Below are positions 52,125-62,213 of a stretch of 64,000 nucleotides of DNA, piece after piece. Origin of the DNA: Caballeronia sp. NK8 (GTDB lineage Bacteria; Pseudomonadota; Gammaproteobacteria; Burkholderiales; Burkholderiaceae). The stretch is from NCBI RefSeq assembly GCF_018408855.1, contig NZ_AP024324.1:1-64000 (forward strand), in the 5' to 3' direction. The position numbers and the translations under genes are program-made. Position 1 is the first letter of the stretch; every line of letters starts with the position of its first letter. Under the pieces are notes generated by a model. The model saw only the letters and a list, made by a program, of their open reading frames with translations. It ran no database searches and was not told the origin of the DNA.

Positions 52125-53432
52125 TCACGCAGCGTAACGTCGTTCCGCGCTGTGCTGCGGCTGGCGTCTTTCGAGCACGGCGGGCGCGGTTTCCTTCATC
52201 GCCAGTGCGCAGCATGTCGAGACGATTCCGAGCGACGAGAACATCAGCGCCGGTCCGATCCAGCCGAACGCGCCGTACATCCCGGTCGCGATGATCGGCA
52301 ACAGACCCGCGATCACGGATGCGCCGTTATAGCCGAGCGAAATCCCCGACGAGCGCACATTGGCGGGAAACTGCTCGGAGAACCAGCTTGCTTCGACCGC
52401 GAAGATCGGGTCGTGACTGAAGAGCAGCGACAGCGCGACCGCGACGATCACCATGATGAGCGCGCCGGTGTTGATGAGCATGAACATCGGCACGCCGAAC
52501 GCGATGGTGAAGAGCGCGCCCATCATGAACACCGGGCGGCGGCCGATCCTGTCGCTCAGCGCGCCGTAGATCAGATGGCTCGCGAGACCGAGCGCGGAGC
52601 CGATCAACGTGCCCCACAGGACATGACGCGTGGTCGAAATATGCGCGAGCGTGACGTACGACAGCATGAAGCTCGTCGTGATGTAGTAGCCGCCCGTTTC
52701 CGCCATGCGCAGGCCGATGATCTTCAGAATGCTGCGCCAGTCGCTCTTGATGACTGCGAGCGCGGGCTGTTTCATCACCTTGTTCTCGGCTTTCACGGCT
52801 TCGAATTCCGGCGATTCCGACACGCTCATCCGGATGAAGATGCCGATCGCGACCATCACGAAGGACATCAGAAACGGCATGCGCCAGATCCAGTCGCCTT
52901 CGAAGAGCGCGCCCGACAACAGAAACGCGCCGTTCGCGAGCAGCAGGCCGAGCGGAATGCCGAGCTGCGGCACCGCGCCGAAGAAGCCGCGCCGCTTTTC
53001 CGGCGCGTGCTCGCACGCCATCAGCACCGCGCCGCCCCATTCCGCGCCGAAGCCGATGCCCTGCACCATGCGCAGCAGAATCAGCAGGATTGGCGCGAGC
53101 ACGCCGGCCTGCGCGTAAGTCGGCAGGAAGCCGATCAGCACGGTGGCGCCGCCCATCGCGATGAGCGACCAGAACAGCACCGCCTTGCGGCCGACGCGAT
53201 CGCCGTAATGCCCGGCGAGATAGCCGCCGAACGGGCGCATTAGAAAGCCGATCGCGAGCGTCGCGAACGACGCCAGAATGCCGACGATCGGCTCGGTCGT
53301 GTGAAAGAAGATCTTGCCGAACCAGGCCGCCGCGGCGGTGCCGTAGATGAAGAAGTCGTAGCTCTCGACCGCCGAGCCGATCATCGACGCGACGGCGACT
53401 TTCACCGCGCGGTCTTCGTTGTTGCTGCTCAT
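52125..53432 (-). CDS. MFS transporter, metabolite:H+ symporter (MHS) family
   Basis: A 435-residue protein with 12 spans and the MHS signature GDRVGRKA between helices 2 and 3; VESYDFFIYG at the start is typical of shikimate, alpha-ketoglutarate and citrate/proline symporters. It imports a small carboxylate or an osmolyte. It lies at the downstream end of the minus-strand cluster and may be cotranscribed with the reductase before it. Confidence 0.87.
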   Translation of the reverse strand: MSSNNEDRAVKVAVASMIGSAVESYDFFIYGTAAAAWFGKIFFHTTEPIVGILASFATLAIGFLMRPFGGYLAGHYGDRVGRKAVLFWSLIAMGGATVLIGFLPTYAQAGVLAPILLILLRMVQGIGFGAEWGGAVLMACEHAPEKRRGFFGAVPQLGIPLGLLLANGAFLLSGALFEGDWIWRMPFLMSFVMVAIGIFIRMSVSESPEFEAVKAENKVMKQPALAVIKSDWRSILKIIGLRMAETGGYYITTSFMLSYVTLAHISTTRHVLWGTLIGSALGLASHLIYGALSDRIGRRPVFMMGALFTIAFGVPMFMLINTGALIMVIVAVALSLLFSHDPIFAVEASWFSEQFPANVRSSGISLGYNGASVIAGLLPIIATGMYGAFGWIGPALMFSSLGIVSTCCALAMKETAPAVLERRQPQHSAERRYAA

Positions 53433-53504
53433 GTTGTGTCGTCTCCGGATACTGCGTTGCGCCTTCGAAGAGGCGCTTTCAACGCGACAAGTGGGGTCCC
53501 GGCT

Positions 53505-54356
53505 TCAGGACTGCTTCCAGGTTTCGATGACGCGGCTGTCGTCGCGCAGGCCGAGTCCCGCATCGGCGGCTTCGCGATAGCGCGCGTTCGCGGTCGACAG
53601 CAGCGGCACGTCCGCGCCGCACGACTTCGCGGCATCGGCCACGAGATCGCTGTCTTTCACGAAGATGTTGATCGAACTCGTCACGTCGACGTCCGTGCCT
53701 TGCAGCATGCGCGGACCGCGATCGGACAGCATCCACGAACCCGCCGCGCCTTTCTCGATGAATTCGAGCACGGCCGCCGGATCGAGGCCGAGCGAGCGCG
53801 CCAGATTAAGGGCTTCCGCCGCCGCGACGATATGCACCGAGCACAGATGCTGATTGACGACCTTGATCGCCTGGCCGTCACCGAGCCTGGGGCCGGTGAC
53901 GCGCACGCTGCCCATTGCGTCGAGCACGGGGCGCGCGGCGTCGATGTCCCGCACGTCGCCCGACGCGAAGATCACCAGTTGCCCGGTTTTCGCGCGAGCA
54001 GTGCCGCCGGTCACGGGCGCATCGACGACGCGCGCGCCCGCTGCCGCGAGCCGTTCGCCTTGCGCGCGCACCGCGTCCGGACCAACCGTCGACATGACGA
54101 CCCAGGTTTGTCCGTCGAGCTTCGTGCCGACGCTTTCCACGAGCGATGCGAGTTGCTGCGGCGTCGCCACCATCGCGATGACGACGTGCGGCGCGGGCGC
54201 GGCCGCGAAGCTGTCGACGGCGGGAAGGCCGCTTTGCTTCGCCAGTTCGAGCGCGCGCGGCGACAGATCGACGCCGGTCACGCTGTGTCCCGCGCCCCGG
54301 ATACGCAGCGCCATCGGCAGACCGATTGCGCCGATGCCGACAAATGTCACGTTCAT
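53505..54356 (-). CDS. 3-hydroxyisobutyrate dehydrogenase-family reductase
   Basis: A 283-residue beta-hydroxyacid dehydrogenase. The NAD(P) motif is GIGAIGLPMA at the N terminus, the substrate loop is DAPVTGGTARAKTGQL, and the catalytic Lys is in AIKVVNQH. Relatives reduce tartronate semialdehyde (GarR) or 3-hydroxyisobutyrate. It lies 14 bp after the split transketolase and may process a C3 or C4 semialdehyde. The start at 54356 is set by the N-terminal Rossmann motif; the longer frame overlaps the transketolase gene. Confidence 0.85.
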   Translation of the reverse strand: MNVTFVGIGAIGLPMALRIRGAGHSVTGVDLSPRALELAKQSGLPAVDSFAAAPAPHVVIAMVATPQQLASLVESVGTKLDGQTWVVMSTVGPDAVRAQGERLAAAGARVVDAPVTGGTARAKTGQLVIFASGDVRDIDAARPVLDAMGSVRVTGPRLGDGQAIKVVNQHLCSVHIVAAAEALNLARSLGLDPAAVLEFIEKGAAGSWMLSDRGPRMLQGTDVDVTSSINIFVKDSDLVADAAKSCGADVPLLSTANARYREAADAGLGLRDDSRVIETWKQS

Positions 54357-54370
54357 GCTCTTCTCTCCGC

Positions 54371-55372
54371 TCACTTCAGCCACGTCTTGATGTTCTCGAC
54401 GATCGACAGCGTCGAAATGCCGTAGCGGTCGTGCAGCGTCGGCAGCGCGCCCGCATCGAGGAACTGGTCGGGCAGCGCGACATGCCGATACTCCGGCAGC
54501 ACGCGATGACGCACGAGCGCGCTCGTCACGGCATCGCCGAGACCGCCGATCACGCTGTGGTTCTCCGCGACGATCACGAGACGCCCCGGCTTCCTGCATT
54601 GCTCGACGATGGTGGCTTCGTCGAGCGGTTTGATGGTCGGCACGTGCAGCACGCCGACGCTCGCGGAGCCGTCGTCGAGCGCTTGCGCGGCTTCCAGCGC
54701 GCGCATGGTCATGATGCCCGACGAGATGATCAGCACGTCCGCGCCGTCGCGCAGCATCTTCGCTTTGCCGAGTTCGAAGCTGTAGTCGTAATCGTCGAGC
54801 ACGGCGGGCACCTTGCCGCGCAGGAGGCGCATGTAGACCGGGCCGTCGTGCGCCGCGATGGCGGCGACCGCCTGCTCGGTATCGAGCGCGTCGCACGGGT
54901 CGATCACGGTCATGCCGGGAATCGCGCGCATCAGCGCGAGATCTTCCGTCGCCTGATGGCTCGGGCCGTAACCGGTCGTGAGTCCCGGCAGCGCGGCGCA
55001 GATTTTCACGTTGAGGTTCTCTTCCGCGATCACCTGATGGACGAAGTCGTACGCGCGACGCGTCGCGAACACGGCGTAGGTCGTCGCGAACGGAATGAAG
55101 CCTTCCTTCGCCATGCCGCCCGCCGCGCCCATCAGCAACTGCTCGGCCATGCCCATCTGAAAGTGACGCTTGGGGAACGCCTGGCCGAAGATATGCAGGT
55201 CCGTGTACTTCGACAGATCGGCCGTCATGCCGACGATGTTGCCGCGCTTCTCGGCTTCGGCGACGAGCGCATGGCCGAACGGCGCCGGGCGCGTCTTCTG
55301 GCCTTCCGACGCGATCGACGCGATCATCGCGGAGGTCGTCAGGCGGGGTTTCTTTTCAGCGACGGCGCTCAT
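54371..55372 (-). CDS. Transketolase C-terminal subunit (split transketolase)
   Basis: A 333-residue protein covering the pyrimidine-binding and C-terminal transketolase domains (HFQMGMAEQLLMGAAGGMAK, ALPGLTTGYGPSHQATEDL). It overlaps the N-terminal subunit by 4 bases, so the two form one enzyme. Split transketolases are known in sugar pathways such as those of apiose and sulfoquinovose, but no kinase for those is seen here. Confidence 0.87.
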   Translation of the reverse strand: MSAVAEKKPRLTTSAMIASIASEGQKTRPAPFGHALVAEAEKRGNIVGMTADLSKYTDLHIFGQAFPKRHFQMGMAEQLLMGAAGGMAKEGFIPFATTYAVFATRRAYDFVHQVIAEENLNVKICAALPGLTTGYGPSHQATEDLALMRAIPGMTVIDPCDALDTEQAVAAIAAHDGPVYMRLLRGKVPAVLDDYDYSFELGKAKMLRDGADVLIISSGIMTMRALEAAQALDDGSASVGVLHVPTIKPLDEATIVEQCRKPGRLVIVAENHSVIGGLGDAVTSALVRHRVLPEYRHVALPDQFLDAGALPTLHDRYGISTLSIVENIKTWLK

Positions 55373-56268
55373 GCCCGGTCTCCCTGTGCTGCTGCGTGGT
55401 TCTGGTCGAGCACGGCAATCGCCTGCTGCCATTCTTCCGGATCGACGCGGATGAAGTGATTCTTCTCGCGCGTCTCCAGAAACGGCACGCCCTTGCCCAT
55501 CAGCGTATCGAGCAGGATCACGCGCGGCTTCGCTTCGGTGAGCGCGCGGCAGCGGTCGAACGCCGCGACGAGCGCGGGCATGTCGTTGCCGTTCACGCGC
55601 TCGACGTGCCAGCCGAACGACACGAACTTGTCCGCGAGCGGTTCGAAGCCGAGCACGTCGTGCGACGCGCCATCGGCCTGCTGGCGGTTGATGTCGACCA
55701 TCGTGATCAGATTGCCGAGACCGTGATGCGCGGCGGACAGCGCAGCTTCCCAGGTCGCGCCTTCGTCGAGCTCGCCATCGGACATCGAGTTGTAGACGAA
55801 GGCCGGATTGCCCTTCAGACGCAGGCCCAGAGCCATGCCGACAGCGATCGTCAGGCCCTGGCCGAGCGAGCCGCCCGAGATTTCCATGCCGGGCGTGTAG
55901 GTCGCCATGCCGGACATCGGCAGGCGGCTGTCATCCGAACCGTAGGTTTGCAGCTCCTCCTCGGGGATGACGCCCGCTTCGATCAGCGCCGCGTAAAGCG
56001 CGATCGCGTAGTGGCCGTGCGAGAGCAGGAAGCGGTCGCGGCCTTCCCATTCGGGCTCGCCGGGGCGGATGTTCATCGCGTGGCACCAGGCGACGGCGAG
56101 GGCATCGGCGAGTCCGAGCGCCTGGCCGATGTAGCCCTGGCCCTGAACTTCGCCCATGCGCAGCGCGAAGCGGCGAATGCGATACGCGTGATGGTCGAGC
56201 TTCGCGACGGTGGCGGACTGCGCCGACGCCGGGCCTGCTTGCGGCTCGGCCTCTGTGATCATTGTCAT
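55369..56268 (-). CDS. Transketolase N-terminal subunit (split transketolase)
   Basis: A 299-residue TPP-binding subunit. The TPP/Mg motif SDGELDEGATWEAALSAAHH and the His in LLSHGHYAIALYA are visible. The start at 56268 follows AGGAA. It is divergent from the LysR gene at 56447, which is therefore the likely regulator of this minus-strand operon. Confidence 0.87.
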   Translation of the reverse strand: MTMITEAEPQAGPASAQSATVAKLDHHAYRIRRFALRMGEVQGQGYIGQALGLADALAVAWCHAMNIRPGEPEWEGRDRFLLSHGHYAIALYAALIEAGVIPEEELQTYGSDDSRLPMSGMATYTPGMEISGGSLGQGLTIAVGMALGLRLKGNPAFVYNSMSDGELDEGATWEAALSAAHHGLGNLITMVDINRQQADGASHDVLGFEPLADKFVSFGWHVERVNGNDMPALVAAFDRCRALTEAKPRVILLDTLMGKGVPFLETREKNHFIRVDPEEWQQAIAVLDQNHAAAQGDRA

Positions 56269-56446
56269 GGCTGTTCCTGCGAAAGACGGGAGTGAGTGCC
56301 TCGACAACCCCCGATAGCTGCAGTTGTCTCCTGTTCAGCAATCGGACGGGTGTAGGAACGAGGTCGGCCTAATTTAGCCTTGACAACCGGGGCTGACAAA
56401 AGAAAAGATTGCACCAACTATTGAATGCCATTCACGAATCCCGCGC

Positions 56447-57337
56447 ATGAACGTCTTCCGCAAGGTTCCGCTTTCGTATATCCGGGTTTTCGAGGCTGCC
56501 GGGCGCACGCTGTCTTTCGCCGATGCCGCGCGCGAGCTGAGTCTGTCGCCGAGCGCGGTCAGTCATTCGGTGCGCAAGCTGGAGGATCTGCTCGGACATC
56601 GCCTGTTTCTGCGCAGCACGCGCGAAGTGCGTCTGACGCGCGAAGGCGCGATGCTGATGGAGCACATTCAGCGCGGCATGGACGAGATGCAGCGCGGTTT
56701 CGCGCTGCTGACGAGCGAAGAGCGCACGCCGCTGCGGCTGCACACCGCGCCGAGCTTCGCGACGCAATGGCTGCTGCCGCGGCTCGCGGGTTTCGTGCGC
56801 GACCATCCGAACATCGATCTGCGCTTTTCGGCGAGCACCGATTACGCGCGTTTCGACGACGACTTCGATCTCGACATCGTCTATGGCGAGCCGAAGCCAT
56901 CGCCGCACGAAAAGATTCCGCTCGCGCTCGAAGGGCTCGCGCCGCTGTGCACGCCCGCGCTCGCGGAGCGCATCCGCAAGCCGGAAGACCTGTATCACAT
57001 GCCGTTGATTCAGTGCGAAGTGCAGATGTATCAGTGGAAAGGCTGGTTCGAAGCCAATCAGCTGCCGCCGCCGACACACTACGGTCTGCGCTTCGACCGC
57101 AGTTCGATGGCGATCGCCGCCGCCGTCGATGGCCTGGGCGTCGTGCTCGAATCGACGCTGCTATCCGAACGCGAACTGCAACGCGGCGAACTCGTGCGCC
57201 CGCTCGCCGGTTCGACGCGCGAAGTGGAATATGTCGGGCATTATCTCGTGCATCCGCGCAGGGCGCATCGGCACGAGGCATTCGAGACGTTCAAGGCGTG
57301 GTTGCTGCACGCGCTCGGCATCGCCGACGCATCATGA
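56447..57337 (+). CDS. LysR-family regulator, GcvA-like
   Basis: A 296-residue LysR protein of the GcvA-like group (PLSYIRVFEAAGRTLSFADAA at the start; HTH around residues 18-40). It sits between two minus-strand units and probably controls the split transketolase operon. Its 3' end overlaps by 6 bases that of the dehydrogenase gene on the other strand. Confidence 0.88.
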   Translation: MNVFRKVPLSYIRVFEAAGRTLSFADAARELSLSPSAVSHSVRKLEDLLGHRLFLRSTREVRLTREGAMLMEHIQRGMDEMQRGFALLTSEERTPLRLHTAPSFATQWLLPRLAGFVRDHPNIDLRFSASTDYARFDDDFDLDIVYGEPKPSPHEKIPLALEGLAPLCTPALAERIRKPEDLYHMPLIQCEVQMYQWKGWFEANQLPPPTHYGLRFDRSSMAIAAAVDGLGVVLESTLLSERELQRGELVRPLAGSTREVEYVGHYLVHPRRAHRHEAFETFKAWLLHALGIADAS

Positions 57338-58288
57338 CACCACGTTGACCGGATGGCCCGCGACGAAGGCCGCGACGTTGTCCATCAACTGATCGGCGAG
57401 CGTTTGCTGCGCTTCATCCGAGGCCCACGCGACGTGCGGCGTCACGATCACGTTCGGCCGGTTTGCGACGCGCATCAGCGCGTTGTCGGGCGCGGGCGGC
57501 TCGGTCGTCAGCACGTCGAAGCCGATGCCGCTGATCAATCCTTCGTCGAGCGCGGCGACCAGCGCGGCTTCATCGACGAGACCGCCGCGCGCCGTGTTGA
57601 TGATGAGCGGCTTCTTCTTCATCGCGCGGAATTCGGCGCTCGACAGCATGCCGCGCGTCGCTTGCGTGAGCGGGCTGTGGATCGTGATGACATCGCTGGT
57701 CGCGAGCACGTCGTCCCACGGCGCGTAGAGCGGCCCCATGTCGCCGCGCCCTTTGTGCGCCGCGAATTTCGGCTTCATGCCGAACGCCTTCGCGATCTCC
57801 GCGACGCGCTGCCCCAGCACGCCCTCGCCGATGATGCCGAGCGTCGCGCCGCCCAGATCGCGGATCGCGTGATTGAAGAAGCAGAACTGGCCGGACTTCT
57901 GCCATTCGCCGGCGAGCACGTCATCGCGATACGCGATCAGGTTGCGGCGCAGCGCCAGCATCAGCGCGAAAGTATGCTCGGGCACGGTATTCACCGCATA
58001 GCCGCGAATGTTCGACACGACGATGCCGCGCTGCGCGCACGCCGCCTTGTCGACGACATCCGTGCCGGTGGCCGCGACTGCGACGAGCCTGAGCGTCGGC
58101 ACTTGCGCGACGACATCCGCGGTGATCGCCACCTTGTTGGTGATGACGATGCTCGCGCCCTGCAAGCGCGACGCGACTTCGTCGGGCGCCGTGCGGCCGT
58201 ATTCGACGAGTTCGTGTTCGAACGCGGGACGCTTGAGCGTGATCTGCGGCGCGAGCGTTTCGCGGTCGAGAAAGACGATCTTCTGCAT
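57332..58288 (-). CDS. D-2-hydroxyacid dehydrogenase, hydroxypyruvate/glycerate type
   Basis: A 318-residue dehydrogenase. The NAD motif is GIIGEGVLGQRVAEIA, the catalytic Arg lies in NTARGGLVDE, and the catalytic His in TPHVAWAS. It resembles HprA-like hydroxypyruvate reductases. The gene lies just after the full-length transketolase, so removal of hydroxypyruvate or glyoxylate is a good guess. Confidence 0.87.
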   Translation of the reverse strand: MQKIVFLDRETLAPQITLKRPAFEHELVEYGRTAPDEVASRLQGASIVITNKVAITADVVAQVPTLRLVAVAATGTDVVDKAACAQRGIVVSNIRGYAVNTVPEHTFALMLALRRNLIAYRDDVLAGEWQKSGQFCFFNHAIRDLGGATLGIIGEGVLGQRVAEIAKAFGMKPKFAAHKGRGDMGPLYAPWDDVLATSDVITIHSPLTQATRGMLSSAEFRAMKKKPLIINTARGGLVDEAALVAALDEGLISGIGFDVLTTEPPAPDNALMRVANRPNVIVTPHVAWASDEAQQTLADQLMDNVAAFVAGHPVNVVS

Positions 58289-58308
58289 GGTGTTCCTGAG
58301 TTGAAGGT

Positions 58309-60288
58309 TCAAAGATGCCGCTTCACTTCGGCGACGACATGCGCCGGCGTGATGCCGAAGTGCTCGTAAAGCGTCTCGGCCGGTCCCGATGCGCCGAAGC
58401 CCTTCATGCCGACGAAGCCGTCGCGTTCGCCGAGATAGCGGTCCCAGCCGAAGCGCACGGCCGCTTCCACGACGACGCGCACGCTGTCGACGCCGAGCAC
58501 GCTCATGCGATACGGCGCGTCCTGCTCGTCGAAGAGTTCGCAACACGGCATCGATACGACCGCGGTCGCGATGCCCTGCGCCTGCAATTGCTCGCGCGCG
58601 GCGAGCGCAATCGCGACTTCCGATCCCGTCGCGATGAGCGTGACGCGCCGCGGCCGGCCATCCGCATCCGCGATCACGTAGCCGCCGCGCGCGCTCAGGT
58701 TCGCGTCGTCGTGCGTGCGGCGCACGAGCGGCAGCGCCTGGCGCGCGAACACCATGGTGCTCGGGCCGGTCTTGCGCTCGTACGCGAGCATCCAGCATTC
58801 GGCGGCTTCGACGGCATCGGCGGGACGGAACACGCGCATGTTCGGCATCGCGCGCAAGGACGCCAGGATTTCGACGGGCTGATGCGTCGGGCCGTTCTTG
58901 CCGACGCCGATCGAATCGTGGCTGAAGACGAATTTCACCGGCAAGCCCATCAGCGCGGCCATCCGCATGGCCGGGCGCTCGTAGTCGGCGAACGCGAGAT
59001 ACGTGACCGCGAGCGGCACGACGCCGCCGTGCGCCGCCATGCCGTTCGCCATCGATCCCATGACGTGTTCGCGCACGCCGCAATGCACGTACGCGCCGCC
59101 GCGATCCTCGGCGGTGAACGCGCGCAGGCTGCGCTTGTGGCTCGTCGGCGCTTCGAGGTCCGCGCAGCCGATCATGCGTTCGGGCAGCACGTTCACGAGC
59201 AGATCGTTGATCTCGGCGGAAATCATGATGCCGCCGGGCGCTTCGTCCTGCTTCGTCGCCTCGCGCTTGTAGTCTTCGAGCGTCCGGCGCCAGCCGGCGG
59301 GCAACTCACCAGCCTGGATGCGATCGAACTCGGCGCGATCTTGTGCGGACAGCGACGCGAGCCGCTCACGCCATGCGCGATATTCGCCTTCGCTGCGACG
59401 GCCCGCGTCGCGCCAGGTTTTCAGCACATCGGCGGGAATCTCGAAGGCCGGGTGCGGCCAGTTCAGTTCGTTGCGCGCGGCATCGGCGTCCTTTTCGAAG
59501 AGACGTCCGCTATGGCCGCCGCGTTGACCCTGCAAGCGTGCGATGCCGCGTGCGATCACCGTGCGGCACGCGATCATCGACGGACGCGGGTCCTGCTTCG
59601 CTGCCTCGAGCGCGCGGGACACCGCTTCGAGATCGTGCCCGTCGACTTCGACGACATGCCAGCCCGCCACGCGAAAGCGCGCGCTCACGTCCTCGCTGAT
59701 GGACAGCGCCGTGCTGCCGTCATCGGTGATGCGGTTGTCGTCCCAGCACAGAATCAGCTTGCCGAGCTTCAGATGCCCGGCGAGCGAGATCATTTCCTGC
59801 CCGACGCCTTCCTGCAGACAGCCGTCGCCGACGAACGCATAGGTATGGTGATCGACGAGGCGATCGCCGAACTTCGCGCTCAGATACGCTTCCGCGACCG
59901 CCATGCCGAACGCATTCGCGATGCCTTGCCCGAGCGGTCCCGTCGTCACTTCGATGCCCGACGCGGTATCGAATTCCGGATGGCCTTCGCAATGCGAGCC
60001 CATGTCGCGAAACGTCCTGATCTGATCGATGCCGAAGTTCGCGTAACCCGTCAGATGCAGCACGGCGTAGAGCAGCATCGAACCGTGCCCGTTGGACAGC
60101 ACGAAGCGGTCGCGGTCGGGCCATTGCGGATCGGCGGGATTGAACTTCAGATGGCGCGTGAACAGCGCGGTCGCGATTTCGGCCATGCCGAGCGGCACGC
60201 CCTGATGACCTTCGCCCGCGCGCACGATGGCGTCGATGGCGAGAAAGCGAATGGCGTTCGACAGCGGCTGCGTGTCGATGGAAGACAT
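58309..60288 (-). CDS. Transketolase, full length
   Basis: A 659-residue transketolase with all three domains. It has SNGHGSMLLYAVLHLTGY, GDGCLQEG...DDNRITDDG, and SIGVGKNGPTHQPVE. It transfers a two-carbon ketol unit between sugar phosphates. It resembles the housekeeping enzyme but lies in a TRAP/LysR catabolic cluster, so it is probably a specialised second copy. The gene before it on the strand is the TRAP permease, 53 bp away. Confidence 0.92.
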   Translation of the reverse strand: MSSIDTQPLSNAIRFLAIDAIVRAGEGHQGVPLGMAEIATALFTRHLKFNPADPQWPDRDRFVLSNGHGSMLLYAVLHLTGYANFGIDQIRTFRDMGSHCEGHPEFDTASGIEVTTGPLGQGIANAFGMAVAEAYLSAKFGDRLVDHHTYAFVGDGCLQEGVGQEMISLAGHLKLGKLILCWDDNRITDDGSTALSISEDVSARFRVAGWHVVEVDGHDLEAVSRALEAAKQDPRPSMIACRTVIARGIARLQGQRGGHSGRLFEKDADAARNELNWPHPAFEIPADVLKTWRDAGRRSEGEYRAWRERLASLSAQDRAEFDRIQAGELPAGWRRTLEDYKREATKQDEAPGGIMISAEINDLLVNVLPERMIGCADLEAPTSHKRSLRAFTAEDRGGAYVHCGVREHVMGSMANGMAAHGGVVPLAVTYLAFADYERPAMRMAALMGLPVKFVFSHDSIGVGKNGPTHQPVEILASLRAMPNMRVFRPADAVEAAECWMLAYERKTGPSTMVFARQALPLVRRTHDDANLSARGGYVIADADGRPRRVTLIATGSEVAIALAAREQLQAQGIATAVVSMPCCELFDEQDAPYRMSVLGVDSVRVVVEAAVRFGWDRYLGERDGFVGMKGFGASGPAETLYEHFGITPAHVVAEVKRHL

Positions 60289-60341
60289 GACTTCTCCTTG
60301 CCGCTCCGGCGAGGAGCGGCATCAAAGGGACAGGAAGAGAG

Positions 60342-62213
60342 TTATTTCAGGAAGCCCGTGGAGATCCACGGAATGGCGGCGACGAGAATCAGGCCGGCGA
60401 TCAGCGCCAGAATGTAGCCGATGATCGGCTTCATGCCTTCGTCGGGATGGATGCGGCTCACCGCGCACGCCGAGTAATAGCCGACGCCGAACGGCGGCGC
60501 GAACAGGCCGACGCCCATCGACAGGATGACGACCATCGCGTAGTGCACCTCGTTGATGCCCATTTGCCGCGCGATCGGGAACATCAGCGGGCCGAACAGC
60601 ACGATCGCCGGAATGCCTTCGAGCACGCTGCCGAGCACGATGAACACCAGGATCGACGCCGCCATGAACATCCACGCGCCGCCGGGCAGCGCGGCCATGG
60701 TGCGCGCGAGCTGGCCCGAGAAGCCGGATTGCGTGAGCGCCCACGCCATGCTCGTCGCCGCGCCGATGATGAGCAGGATCGCGCCGGAGAGGGCGGCGGT
60801 ATCGATCAGCATCGGCTTGAGGCGCGTCCATTCGAAGCGGCGGTAGATCAGGAGGCCCGCGAGAATCGCATACGCGATGCCGATGGTGGATACCTCCGTC
60901 GCCGTCGCGACGCCTTCGACGACCGCCGCGCGAATCACGAACGGCAACGCGAGCGCGGGCAGCGCGATGGCGAGCCGGCGCACGATTTCGCCGCGCGTCG
61001 CGCGCTTCACGTTCGACAGGTCGTCCACGCGATACCGCCACCACACGACCGCGCACAGCGTGATCGCGAGCACGACGCCCGGCAGCATGCCGCCCGTGAA
61101 CAGCGCGGAAATCGACACGCCCGTGACCGAACCCAGCGTGATGAGCACGAGGCTCGGCGGAATGGTTTCGGTCTGCGCGCCGGTCGCCGCGAGCAACGCG
61201 ACCAGATCGCCGGGTTTCGCGCCGCGCGCCTTCATCTCGGGAAACAGCACCGGCGCGACGGCGGCCATGTCGGCGGCCTTGGAGCCGGAGATGCCGGAGA
61301 CGAGATACATCGCGCCGACGAGCACGTACGACAGGCCGCCGCGCACGTGGCCGAGCAGGCTCGCGAGGAACGCGATCATCGCGGCCGCCATGCCTGTCAT
61401 CTCGATCAGCTGGCCGAGGAACACGAACAGCGGCACCGACAGCAGAATCAGATGCGACATGCCTTCGTCCATGCGCCCGACCACGACGACGAGCGGCGTG
61501 CTCGTCGTCAGCGCGAGGTAGCCGAAGGTCGCGAGGCCGAACGAGAACGCGATCGGCACGCCCGACAGCACGCACACCGCAACCAGCCCGACGAAGAAGA
61601 TCAGCAGGTTCAGATTGCCGAGATCCTTCAGCACCGGGCTCGCCGCGTAGAACGCGCCCGCGATGGCCGCGACCAGCGCGAGCGCGCCGAGCACGAGCTT
61701 CCAGTCGCCGACGCGCGCGAGCCGCAGGCACGCGACCAGCAGCATCAGGCCCGAGCCGATCGGCAGCGCCGCCGCGCGCCACGAGTTGGGAATGTCGAGC
61801 GCGGGCGTCGTGATGAAGGCTTCGTCCTGCGCGAAATCGAAGGCCGGGCCGACGACCATCGCGAGGAACGCGAGCGGCGCGGCGATCGCGACCACATCGA
61901 GAAACGCGCGCATCCCCGGCGACGCCATGCCGACCAGCGCCGTCATCCGCATGTGCTCGCCACGGCGCAGCGCGACGACCGCGCCGAGCATCGCGAGCCA
62001 GAGGAACAGCATCGACGCGAGTTCATCTGACCAGACGAGCGGCGTATGCAGCACATAGCGGCTCGTCACGCCCGCGAGCAGCACGAGGATTTCGGCCACG
62101 ACCAGCAACGCAGCCGGAATCTCCACGAGATGGCCGAGCACGGTATCGAGTTTCGCGGCGACACTGCGATGCGGCGCCGGATGCGGAAGCATGATCGTCT
62201 GCATGGTCTTCAT
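60342..62213 (-). CDS. TRAP transporter fused permease (DctQM), paralog 2
   Basis: A 623-residue membrane protein: DctQ-like part with SRYVLHTPLVWSDELASMLF, then the DctM part with VSGISGSKAADMAAVAP. It is a clear paralog of 10651-12549. It overlaps the binding-protein gene by 4 bases. Confidence 0.92.
   Translation of the reverse strand: MKTMQTIMLPHPAPHRSVAAKLDTVLGHLVEIPAALLVVAEILVLLAGVTSRYVLHTPLVWSDELASMLFLWLAMLGAVVALRRGEHMRMTALVGMASPGMRAFLDVVAIAAPLAFLAMVVGPAFDFAQDEAFITTPALDIPNSWRAAALPIGSGLMLLVACLRLARVGDWKLVLGALALVAAIAGAFYAASPVLKDLGNLNLLIFFVGLVAVCVLSGVPIAFSFGLATFGYLALTTSTPLVVVVGRMDEGMSHLILLSVPLFVFLGQLIEMTGMAAAMIAFLASLLGHVRGGLSYVLVGAMYLVSGISGSKAADMAAVAPVLFPEMKARGAKPGDLVALLAATGAQTETIPPSLVLITLGSVTGVSISALFTGGMLPGVVLAITLCAVVWWRYRVDDLSNVKRATRGEIVRRLAIALPALALPFVIRAAVVEGVATATEVSTIGIAYAILAGLLIYRRFEWTRLKPMLIDTAALSGAILLIIGAATSMAWALTQSGFSGQLARTMAALPGGAWMFMAASILVFIVLGSVLEGIPAIVLFGPLMFPIARQMGINEVHYAMVVILSMGVGLFAPPFGVGYYSACAVSRIHPDEGMKPIIGYILALIAGLILVAAIPWISTGFLK

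Noticed and set aside
58315..60417. 700-codon plus-strand frame
   Set aside because: It is antisense to a convincing transketolase.
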